In this document: piece by piece, positions 9,452-16,683 of the stretch
Layout: the number at the start of each line of letters is the position of its first letter
Numbering within the stretch: position 1 is the first letter of the stretch
Source: Sphingobacterium sp. GVS05A
Lineage (GTDB): Bacteria; Bacteroidota; Bacteroidia; Sphingobacteriales; Sphingobacteriaceae
Assembly: GCF_019969845.1 (NCBI RefSeq)
Contig: NZ_JAHXYR010000007.1
Coordinates: forward strand, 248,001-312,000
Reading direction: 5' to 3'
Length of the DNA: 64,000 bases
Made by a program: the position numbers and the translations under genes
Notes under the pieces: generated by a model
The model's database searches: none
What the model was told of the DNA's origin: nothing
Seen by the model: the letters and a program-made list of their open reading frames with translations, nothing else

Positions 9452-9871
9452 TCAAATTCTGAAACTCTGATTTAGAATAAATACAGAAGGACTGTATCTC
9501 TTTAGGAAGGTGTTCTGATTTGTACTTAATTTGGATGAACTATCCTCATCTGTGGAAAATTGGTAATAATTATGTATCCAGTGAAGCGTGATAATCGCCG
9601 GATAGAAATTATTGAAATTGAGTGTCTGAGATAATCTGTTGAAATCATCTACTTTTTGGGCAGCGATGGTTACGTCTTTACAACTACCCTCCTGATGACA
9701 GTGGTTTTGATGTTTTTTTTCTGACTTGGCACACATCGGACAATGAGCCGTTTGATTTTGGCTTAATGATACACTTTGTGCTTCTCCTTGACAAAAATGG
9801 AAATGTAGAGTTGCACCACTTGCGGCGAGCAAATAAAAAAATAAGCCGATAAACAATGCAATTTTCCTCAT
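9452..9871 (-). CDS. HYC_CC_PP-like secreted Cys/His-rich protein
   Basis: Choosing the ATG at 9871 gives a 139-residue protein with a normal signal peptide (MRKIALFIGLFFYLLAASG). An in-frame extension to 9958 is unlikely because it adds a charged tail before the hydrophobic core. After the signal come HFHFC, CPMC and a His/Cys-rich run (HQNHCHQEGSC), resembling the HYC_CC_PP family seen beside copper-type TonB receptors. Such proteins are probably periplasmic metal-binding accessory proteins. It lies directly upstream of the HMA-domain receptor, probably in one transcript. The family match is by motif memory and function is inferred from context. Confidence 0.75.
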   Translation of the reverse strand: MRKIALFIGLFFYLLAASGATLHFHFCQGEAQSVSLSQNQTAHCPMCAKSEKKHQNHCHQEGSCKDVTIAAQKVDDFNRLSQTLNFNNFYPAIITLHWIHNYYQFSTDEDSSSKLSTNQNTFLKRYSPSVFILNQSFRI

Positions 9872-9939
9872 TTCAACAAAAGTAGAGAAAATTTGTATTT
9901 TTTTTTTGTAATATTTTGGATAAATGTTATAACTTGTAG

Positions 9940-10089
9940 ATGAGAAATGAAAAACCAAAAATTACCGTTATGATGTGTCTATTATTTATTAACTCCATCA
10001 GTTTATATTTATTAGCTGTTTTTTTGATCGTTGGTGCAGTTTTACTTTATAAAGGATTTTACCACGTTATTCGTCGCATACAGGAATAA
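9940..10089 (+). CDS. Small 49-residue membrane protein
   Basis: The frame begins MRNEKPKITVMMCLLFINSI and ends YHVIRRIQE. It has one long hydrophobic segment (about 12-36) flanked by basic residues, which is a plausible single-pass small membrane protein. It diverges from the HYC_CC_PP-like gene, with starts 68 bases apart, and is followed 6 bases later by a terminator hairpin. That terminator and the coherent amphipathic ends support it as a real gene. No family was recognised and the function is unknown. An internal ATG at codon 11 is an alternative start. Confidence 0.6.
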   Translation: MRNEKPKITVMMCLLFINSISLYLLAVFLIVGAVLLYKGFYHVIRRIQE

Positions 10090-10095
10090 TATTGA

Positions 10096-10118
10096 AAGAA
10101 GGGGCATAGCCCCATCTT
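10096..10118. terminator. Intrinsic terminator
   Basis: A 10-bp stem with one mismatch around GGGGC-ATA-GCCCC, followed on the plus strand by TTAATTTTTT. It can end the small plus-strand gene. The complementary side is also T-rich, so it may end the phospholipase operon running leftward. Confidence 0.75.
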
Positions 10119-10127
10119 AATTTTTTG

Positions 10128-12593
10128 TTATCGGCTTAATAGTGGATCACTTTTTCCGCTTTTGCCAGTTTCTATACGGCCCGCATATTGCTCTTGGAAT
10201 GTATTGCAATCGTTGCAGCTGATACGGAAATCATACCAAAAACTTTGTTTGGAAAGATCAAACTTAATAGTCGTTGACTCACCGCTTTTAAGCTGGACTT
10301 CTTTTTTGCCCTGTCCATAACTGATGTCTTCAAGTAAAAGCTGATGATTTTTACTGTCTTGATTTATACAAGTGAACAACAGACGACCCGTAAATGATTT
10401 TTCATCTCTGCTCTTTTCATAAGTACAACGGATTTTGATATTTGGATGTTTAGCGTCGCCTTTAAACATACGATAAAATCCATTTGGTCCATATACATCA
10501 AGTTGAAATAATCCATTTTCAAACGCATGGATGGCCCAATTGTCTGACAAACTGCCTCCTGGGGATACGGCATAGTTACGGGAAGTTCCAATCTCACCCT
10601 TATAAGGAGTACTATGATATACTGTAAACGGTGAACCCGCAGCGCGGTCTCCAAATATCTTGTTTGAAGCTTCAAATGTCAGTTGATACCTTCCATCAGA
10701 TAGATATTCTCCATGTGTATAAAGCTCATAGGGGAGAGTGCATGAGTCGCGAAGCCCTTCTTCTTGTTTTGGAAAATAAGGTGAGTGGGTAGTATCCTGC
10801 TCAATCTGCTTAATCTCATTTGCAGTTAATGCCTTGAATCCCATCGGAAGACCTTTAAATTTTGCCTGGTGAATCTCTTTGATAAATGGCTGACGTTCTA
10901 ATACCAATGGCTTTTTGATTACCTCTCCATTATAAGGTCTAAAAGCAGAACTGAGATCTCCGCAGACCGCACGTCGCCAGCTGCTCACATTGGTTTCCTT
11001 TGCTTCTTTGTTTACTTTGTGGCTAATGAATTTCTCTAAAAATTGCAAGCTTGAGGTATGGTCGAATACCTGTGAGTTTACCCATCCACCCCTTGTCCAA
11101 GGGGAAGCAATGATTAGAGGGACACGATAGCCCAAGCCGATGTTGCTTTCTCTTCCACTTTCGGGGTAATACTGTTCGTCGCGACATACAAATTCCAATT
11201 TTGGGTCAATATCTGAGGATACTTTACCACTATCTGCTTCATAAGGATTAGGAGCTGTAAAAGGAGCAAAGTGATCAAAATAACCGTCATTTTCATCATA
11301 AGTAAGGATAAAGATTGTCTTTTTCCAGACTTCCGGATTTTGTGTTAGGATATCCATAATTTCACTCACATACCAGGCCCCAAACCAAGGAGAGTCTGGA
11401 TGATCCGAGAAAAGTTGAGGTGGAGCAAGCCAGGAAACCGTTGGTAGTTTACCTGCTTCGACATCTTTTCTAAATTGGTATAATACATCACCTTTTGGGA
11501 TTTGCAGTTCCCGTTGACGCTCGCCTTCCTGATAATGCATCGTTTCGAGCTCCATGTAATCGGGCTGTGCACTGTTATTCACAAATGCACGACGATGAAT
11601 ATCTTTCGTTCGTTCATCAAGTTTTTCAAAGTTTTCCGCCGTGTATTGTTGTAGCTCTTCCAAGACATGTTGATGTTCCTTATGTAACTTTTCAAGCGCA
11701 TCTTTGGTCGTTGTGGTGGCTATTTTTTGTTCAAGTTCTTCTTTTTTGCGTGCAAGCAGCTCTCTATAGCGAGGACTATATTTGACTTGATATTGTGGGA
11801 AATATTCCATGGGGTTACATCCAAAATTCGCTAACCAGCTATTGGCTTCTCCACTGTATCCAGCACTGCTTGACGAGATTTCATTTTGGTATATTTTCCA
11901 GTCTACACCAAGTGCTGAAAGACGTTCTGGGAAAGTCTTCCAGTTTGCTTTACCACTAAATTCTGAATCACCATTCCATACCAATGCCTTTCCGTTTAAG
12001 TTTTCCCGAATATTAGCTGTCCAAAAATAAAGTCTATTGGGATTCGTACCTGTTATACTCGAACAGAAATGTTGATCGCAGATCGTGAAAGAATCTGCCA
12101 GCGAATAGTAGAATGGAATGTCTTCTCGTGTATAATGTCCCATGGTCAGTGGAAGGTCTGCGAACTCTTTAAAACCAGAGTGTTTAACATCCAGCCATTT
12201 GTCCATCTTTCCCTTGTTTCGGGCATCGGTTTGATCCGTCCAATTATGAGGTAAACATCCCATCCACGTAATTTTTGAATCTTTAATATCCAATCGGAAA
12301 GGAGCGTATGTCTCACCTGTCTTCTGCGTCTGTAACCACACTTTGTTTCTGTTTGGCTGGCGGATCGCCCTTGGATCATTGAAACCCCGTACTCCTCGTA
12401 GTGTACCAAACGCATGATCAAAGGATCTATTTTCCTGCATCAGTAGAACCACATGTTCAGCATCATAAAAGGTGCTCCCCAAAGCGGGGTTGATGGCCAT
12501 TGCTTTTGCAATAGCAGAAGGAATAACCTGTGAAAGTGAGGCTCCTCCGGCAAGCATTGCTGCTTTTTTTAGAAAATCTCTTCTTGTGTCCAT
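10128..12593 (-). CDS. Phosphocholine-specific phospholipase C (Tat-exported)
   Basis: The 821-residue protein has a twin-arginine signal (TRRDFLKKA, Arg4-Arg5) followed by a hydrophobic stretch. The phosphoesterase motif QENRSFDHAFG lies near residue 53, and HFAPFTAPNP and acidic metal-ligand patches further on. Two C-terminal Ig-like repeats (DUF756 type, about 610-700 and 720-815) complete the layout known for non-haemolytic, phosphocholine-preferring phospholipases C. It would cleave phosphatidylcholine or sphingomyelin to phosphocholine outside the cytoplasmic membrane. It is the last of a run of five leftward genes including LicA-, LicC- and LicD-like genes, which suggests a shared choline-phosphate theme. 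Acid phosphatase activity of the same superfamily is an alternative. Confidence 0.9.
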   Translation of the reverse strand: MDTRRDFLKKAAMLAGGASLSQVIPSAIAKAMAINPALGSTFYDAEHVVLLMQENRSFDHAFGTLRGVRGFNDPRAIRQPNRNKVWLQTQKTGETYAPFRLDIKDSKITWMGCLPHNWTDQTDARNKGKMDKWLDVKHSGFKEFADLPLTMGHYTREDIPFYYSLADSFTICDQHFCSSITGTNPNRLYFWTANIRENLNGKALVWNGDSEFSGKANWKTFPERLSALGVDWKIYQNEISSSSAGYSGEANSWLANFGCNPMEYFPQYQVKYSPRYRELLARKKEELEQKIATTTTKDALEKLHKEHQHVLEELQQYTAENFEKLDERTKDIHRRAFVNNSAQPDYMELETMHYQEGERQRELQIPKGDVLYQFRKDVEAGKLPTVSWLAPPQLFSDHPDSPWFGAWYVSEIMDILTQNPEVWKKTIFILTYDENDGYFDHFAPFTAPNPYEADSGKVSSDIDPKLEFVCRDEQYYPESGRESNIGLGYRVPLIIASPWTRGGWVNSQVFDHTSSLQFLEKFISHKVNKEAKETNVSSWRRAVCGDLSSAFRPYNGEVIKKPLVLERQPFIKEIHQAKFKGLPMGFKALTANEIKQIEQDTTHSPYFPKQEEGLRDSCTLPYELYTHGEYLSDGRYQLTFEASNKIFGDRAAGSPFTVYHSTPYKGEIGTSRNYAVSPGGSLSDNWAIHAFENGLFQLDVYGPNGFYRMFKGDAKHPNIKIRCTYEKSRDEKSFTGRLLFTCINQDSKNHQLLLEDISYGQGKKEVQLKSGESTTIKFDLSKQSFWYDFRISCNDCNTFQEQYAGRIETGKSGKSDPLLSR

Positions 12594-12606
12594 GTTTTTA
12601 TTTTAT

Positions 12607-12625
12607 TAACCACATTGTGTGGTTA
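12607..12625 (-). promoter_or_regulatory. Hairpin just upstream of the phospholipase start
   Basis: An 8-bp perfect stem (TAACCACA/TGTGGTTA) with a 3-base loop, 14 bases before the phospholipase ATG. It lacks a T run on the minus strand, so it is not a classic terminator. It could be a 5' mRNA structure or an operator. Confidence 0.35.
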
Positions 12626-12643
12626 GTATTCACACCATAACAA

Positions 12644-12886
12644 TCAATCTTTATCCTTATATTTTGTAATTCCATATATTGAAATTAAAACCCATAATGC
12701 ATTTGAGGCTATATTTGGATAATCTACATAGTAAAGAGAACTGATGATTAATCCGCTGCCACCAAACAAATTTAATCCTTGATATAAAAATGAATCGAAT
12801 TTCAAATGCTTTAAATTTAATAATAGGAAACTCAATGAACAAGATAAAAAGCCGATCCACCCAATTATTGAAATAATAATCTCCAT
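12644..12886 (-). CDS. CBU_0592-like small membrane protein
   Basis: The 80-residue protein has about three hydrophobic segments (MEIIISIIGWIGFLSCSLSF, the LNLFGGSGLIISSLYYV region and ALWVLISIYG) and a charged KYKDKD tail. This pattern resembles the CBU_0592 family of small uncharacterised membrane proteins. It lies 12 bases after the nucleotidyltransferase gene and 50 bases before the phospholipase gene, in the place where classic lic operons often carry a choline permease. It is too small to be LicB by itself. A transport role is only a guess from position. Confidence 0.65.
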   Translation of the reverse strand: MEIIISIIGWIGFLSCSLSFLLLNLKHLKFDSFLYQGLNLFGGSGLIISSLYYVDYPNIASNALWVLISIYGITKYKDKD

Positions 12887-12898
12887 AAGTTCTTTTTT

Positions 12899-13606
12899 TT
12901 AATAAAAATATTCTTGTAGTTTCATTAGATCATATTTGTTATCTATTTCAAACCAGTCATTTTCAGCGATCGTAGAAATCTGTATTTGAAACTTATTTAA
13001 AAAGTGAACAATGAGATAGTCCCAATACATTTGTTTAACAGAATTGTATTTAATAAATTGATGAATATACTCGTAAATTTTGATGCTATCATCTTTTTTC
13101 CAAAATGATACACCACTCATAATATATCTTTTTTTATCATCGAGCTTATCGTTATGCTCTCTTGGTAATATAATTTTTCGTAAGTATAAATTTCTGTCAA
13201 AGTCCAGAACCCATTCGTTTCTCCAGTTCTCCTTCAAGCCTGAAAAATACGTAGAATAAAAAGGTGTATCTTTTGGAATAAAATTTCTGTTCATAAAAAC
13301 GTCGCCTTCTAATATATAGGTATCTTCCAAGAATCCACTTGCGGATGCTAATGAATACAAATTATTAGTTAAAGCGTAATCTGGATTATAGATAAGTTTC
13401 ACAGCATGCTTTTCATGTAAATATTGAAATTTGTGACTTTGATAGCCCGTTACGATATAAATATCATCGATACCTCTTTCTTTAAGATATCGAATTTGTG
13501 TTTCAATAATAGTTGTATCTTTAATCCTTAATAAGGGCTTCGGTGTGATGACGGTTAGTTCTTCTAATCGGGAACCTAATCCAGCGGCCAATATAATCGC
13601 GTTCAT
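12899..13606 (-). CDS. LicC-like nucleotidyltransferase (probable CTP:phosphocholine cytidylyltransferase)
   Basis: The 235-residue protein begins with the nucleotide-binding signature ILAAGLGSRLEELT and has the TPKPLL motif with Lys23, both typical of sugar-nucleotide and LicC-type transferases. VTGYQSHKF and LEGDVFMN follow the family pattern. It overlaps the upstream LicA-like kinase gene by 4 bases (ATGA type), and LicD is two genes upstream. With these neighbours the most likely reaction is phosphocholine plus CTP to CDP-choline in the cytoplasm. A sugar nucleotidyltransferase cannot be excluded from sequence alone. Confidence 0.82.
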   Translation of the reverse strand: MNAIILAAGLGSRLEELTVITPKPLLRIKDTTIIETQIRYLKERGIDDIYIVTGYQSHKFQYLHEKHAVKLIYNPDYALTNNLYSLASASGFLEDTYILEGDVFMNRNFIPKDTPFYSTYFSGLKENWRNEWVLDFDRNLYLRKIILPREHNDKLDDKKRYIMSGVSFWKKDDSIKIYEYIHQFIKYNSVKQMYWDYLIVHFLNKFQIQISTIAENDWFEIDNKYDLMKLQEYFY

Positions 13607-14514
13607 AAGATAGAGGAAATTTTTTTTATGTTATTAATAGCTCTATTGTAGCGTTTAAGTGCGTATTTGTTGAGATTTTGTTTTGCATTTATCTTAATAA
13701 TTGACCAAGTATACCATAATAAATCCTGTTGAATTTTATATGCTAATGTTTTCAATGCTAGATTATCTATTGCCATATCAGTGTAATATAAATTGAAAAA
13801 GAACTCTTCTTCATAAGGGGATAATTCATATTCAAGAGAAAATGCAGATAAGTCCCAGTGTGAATAATTAGTTCCAGCATATTCCCAGTCAATTAGGTAA
13901 GCTTTCTTATATTGTGGTTGAAATATAAAGTTTTCTGGTGTGGGATCATTGTGACAAGGTAATAAAGCATCTTCAAAACAGCCAACATCTTGAGATATGT
14001 CAAGTGCCCATTTAATAATTCCTTTGAAATTATCAGCAAGTTTTATATTTGATCCTTTGCAGATATCTATGTATTGTGTTATTTTTTCAGAAAATAAAAA
14101 ATTTTTCGAAAAGGTGATTTTTGCGTTGTGAAGTCGCTTTAAAGTCCTTGCTACTTCATTTAGAATAGTTAGTCTATTTGAGGTGTATAATGAACAGGAC
14201 TGTTCAATGAATTTTGTGACTTGGATGCCTGTTTTTTCATCAAAATACAGGACATCTGCATTTATGTCTAAATTTGCTATTGTCTCTATGATCACCTTTT
14301 CTTCTATTCTATCAATCATAAAAGCTGTTCCATCTCCAGGAATCCGGACAACAATATCATACTCTCCATTCGTCTTACAATAAAAGTTTTTATTTGTCAT
14401 TCCCGATTCTATTTTTGTAATTTGAAGGAACTTAGTTTTTGAGAAAATATTTTTGGCTAGAATTTCTCTTAAAGTTTCGTTCGTATTTGAATCTGTGTTT
14501 GAAATATATTTCAT
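13603..14514 (-). CDS. LicA-like choline/ethanolamine kinase
   Basis: The 303-residue protein has the aminoglycoside phosphotransferase/choline kinase fold signatures. These are a basic, glycine-containing N-lobe (IESGMTNKNFYC), the Brenner motif CHNDPTPENFIF with His188, Asn189 and Asp190, and the metal-binding LIDWEYAG with Asp209. It would phosphorylate choline with ATP, the first step of the lic pathway. It overlaps the LicC-like gene by 4 bases and starts 21 bases after LicD. Ethanolamine or another amino alcohol is a possible alternative substrate. The gene is AT-rich compared with the housekeeping genes of the window. Confidence 0.85.
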   Translation of the reverse strand: MKYISNTDSNTNETLREILAKNIFSKTKFLQITKIESGMTNKNFYCKTNGEYDIVVRIPGDGTAFMIDRIEEKVIIETIANLDINADVLYFDEKTGIQVTKFIEQSCSLYTSNRLTILNEVARTLKRLHNAKITFSKNFLFSEKITQYIDICKGSNIKLADNFKGIIKWALDISQDVGCFEDALLPCHNDPTPENFIFQPQYKKAYLIDWEYAGTNYSHWDLSAFSLEYELSPYEEEFFFNLYYTDMAIDNLALKTLAYKIQQDLLWYTWSIIKINAKQNLNKYALKRYNRAINNIKKISSIL

Positions 14515-14535
14515 AAAACGTATAAATACATAACT

Positions 14536-15741
14536 CTAGTTTGCCTGAAGAAGTCTTCCATTGTTATTGGTGTTGATGTCTGCTGTTATTGGGAATAAAT
14601 TGTTTTGTTCTGTTTTATGGCACCACCTATAGACTTCAATTCTCGATCTCCAATTTTTGTATTGATGATCGAGATATGTTAAGGTATCATTAGGTATATA
14701 AACTTTTTCGTTAACAAACATCATTGGTTTTAGTGGAAAAACTACTTTTATTTGTTCTGTTTTATAGATGAAATCTAGATCATTTCCGTTAGTTTTATAC
14801 AGCCATAAATCCACGAAGGGAAATGAGTAGTTGTAGCCAGGTATTAGAGGGAAATTTCGATTCCAGATTTTATAACATTCGATCTCTCCACACCAAAAAT
14901 GCTGGGATACTTCATATATGCCATCGTTTCTAATCTTGTTTAGTAAACTTGGTAAGTCTTCAACATCAATTGAAATATCGATGTCATCATCCCATCCCAT
15001 AAATCCGCCATGTCTGATACAGCCAAGCAGGGAACCATCTGATAAAAATAGATCTAGATTTAATTCTTCCTTAAGCTTAAATAGATATTTAATTATCTTA
15101 AGAGCCTCTTCTTTTTCATGATTTTCCCACAAATTGATAGATAGGATATAATTAAGTTTTCTGTAATTTATGTCTTCTAAATATTTATGATAGGAGTCTG
15201 TAAGAAAAAGAGACTTATGTTCTTCGTATACTACATCTAATTCTTCCTTATCTATTAAGGTCATTAGTAGATTATCTACAGGATAAATCATAGGGTTTGA
15301 ACATTCTAATAATTTAATAACCCCTTTTTTTGTCAAAAAATATGCACTTATATCGAGTTTGATTCCGTTAAAATAGGTGTCATCTAATACGTCAGGTCTG
15401 ATTACAGCATCATAAGGTATAAAAACATCCCATTGTGGAGATGAGTTATCGAACATTTCAAGAAGATTTTCATAGGAGCCAACATATTCAATAATATTTT
15501 CAACAATCAAACATATTTCGTTTTCGCTTTTCACGAAATTTACCCAAGCAGTATAGTGAAATCGATACTGACTCATTTCTAATTCACTAATTGGAATTTT
15601 GAATTGCTCCTGAAAGGTACCTTGATCGCATAAAATTTCTATTAAATCGGTATCAGTTATTTCGATGATTGATATATCAATAAAATCTTTAAAAAATTTG
15701 CACGTGTTTTTACTTTTTATATATATGTTGCCGTTTGTCAT
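14536..15741 (-). CDS. LicD family phosphocholine transferase with GT25-like N-terminal region
   Basis: Starting at the ATG at 15741 (MTNGNIYIK), the protein has 401 residues. The C-terminal half carries the LicD signature LSDGSLLGCIRHGGFMGWDD followed by DIDI, at about residues 228-255, which is the nucleotidyl/phosphotransferase active site. Residues about 115-170 (SPQWDVFIPYDAVI, AYFLTKKGVIKLLE, YPVDNLL) resemble the C-terminal part of family 25 glycosyltransferases, so the protein may be a fusion. LicD moves phosphocholine from CDP-choline to a surface sugar. It is the first gene of the lic run. An upstream in-frame start at 15816 is less likely because that extension is not domain-like. 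Confidence 0.8.
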   Translation of the reverse strand: MTNGNIYIKSKNTCKFFKDFIDISIIEITDTDLIEILCDQGTFQEQFKIPISELEMSQYRFHYTAWVNFVKSENEICLIVENIIEYVGSYENLLEMFDNSSPQWDVFIPYDAVIRPDVLDDTYFNGIKLDISAYFLTKKGVIKLLECSNPMIYPVDNLLMTLIDKEELDVVYEEHKSLFLTDSYHKYLEDINYRKLNYILSINLWENHEKEEALKIIKYLFKLKEELNLDLFLSDGSLLGCIRHGGFMGWDDDIDISIDVEDLPSLLNKIRNDGIYEVSQHFWCGEIECYKIWNRNFPLIPGYNYSFPFVDLWLYKTNGNDLDFIYKTEQIKVVFPLKPMMFVNEKVYIPNDTLTYLDHQYKNWRSRIEVYRWCHKTEQNNLFPITADINTNNNGRLLQAN

Positions 15742-16307
15742 AATTTGAATAATTTTTATAAATACTGTATTTAAAAGTGCTGTTAATTGATTATAGTGAA
15801 CACCTTTTAATATCAATTCTGAAAAATCTGATTATTATTCAACTATCCGCCATGTACAACGTATTACTAGAAAATCAGGATTTTTACATTGATCCGATTT
15901 GAGAAATATCTTTAAAAGATATTAAATCTCTATTAGAAACTAATAGAGAATCAAAGGCACTCTATCGATTTTTTATATTACGCATAATAATTTTGATTTT
16001 ATATTCGCTTAAGTAATTGATTAAGGAAAATCTATGTACATCTTAATTGTTTTTCTGGAGTTGGCTTGGTAATATAAGCGTTTGAGGGTGCATTTTCAAC
16101 AGAACGGATTTTTTCTATCTTAGGAGCTTTTAAAGTCTTCTTACTTAAATAGACAGCATTTTAATTTTTGTATTACGATTTCTCTTACCCATGAGTAAGA
16201 GAGGAATTATCCAAAATTCTTTACATTCTTTTTATTTGTGGATGTAGATTTTGAATCAAAAAATATAATTTCTATTCGGTATGCTTATATATCAATATCA
16301 TTTAAAG
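15742..16307. other. Gene-free AT-rich stretch with a broken reading frame
   Basis: No complete gene is visible. On the plus strand, 15852-16016 reads as about 54 codons interrupted by one TGA (MYNVLLENQDFYIDPI, stop, EISLKDIKSLLETN). On the minus strand, around 16040-16160, there is a startless 36-codon frame ending KQLRCT. Both look like decayed gene pieces, but neither was recognised. Confidence 0.4.
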
Positions 16308-16346
16308 AAGCACCTACTTCCCTTTATTAATGTGAAGCAGGTGCTT
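16308..16346 (-). terminator. Hairpin after the first GG-leader peptide gene
   Basis: Inverted repeat AAGCACCTACTTC / GAAGCAGGTGCTT (13 bp, one mismatch, 13-base loop) about 50 bases past the peptide stop. It is a probable terminator for leftward transcription, although the T tail is weak. Confidence 0.55.
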
Positions 16347-16393
16347 AAAATTTTTTGCTATATCACATAAAAAAATTGAAACAATGGTTCTTT

Positions 16394-16600
16394 TTAAGAA
16401 CATCCATAAAATGGCCATCCATTATAACCGCAGGTTCCTGGTTTACAGTCTGTTGTTACGCAGGCGTCTCCCGGTCCTCTTCCGTCTACACCGCATGCCC
16501 GAACGCAGCCACTTCCACTTGCTCCGCCAATAATTTGTTTCAATTCCTCTTGAGAAAGAACTTCCTCGGGCTTAATTGATTTAAAACTGATTTTTTTCAT
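16394..16600 (-). CDS. GG-leader cysteine-rich peptide precursor 1 (bacteriocin-like)
   Basis: The 68-residue precursor has a 26-residue leader starting MKKISFKSIKPEEVLS and ending KQIIGG (Gly25-Gly26), a double-glycine cleavage pattern. The core of about 42 residues has six cysteines (32, 36, 47, 52, 57, 67) and many Gly, with no lanthipeptide-like Ser/Thr clustering. Six cysteines suggest three disulfides. The leader is nearly identical to that of the second precursor at 24359-24580. The C39-like/VKOR/thioredoxin gene lies 83 bases upstream on the same strand. Activity (toxin, signal or other) is unknown. No immunity protein was recognised. Confidence 0.8.
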   Translation of the reverse strand: MKKISFKSIKPEEVLSQEELKQIIGGASGSGCVRACGVDGRGPGDACVTTDCKPGTCGYNGWPFYGCS

Positions 16601-16683
16601 GATTTTATATTTAAGTTTACAATGATCACATACTCCAGATCATTTTTGGAGGATCTTTTTCAGGTAGTCTTCTGCTTGGGGCT

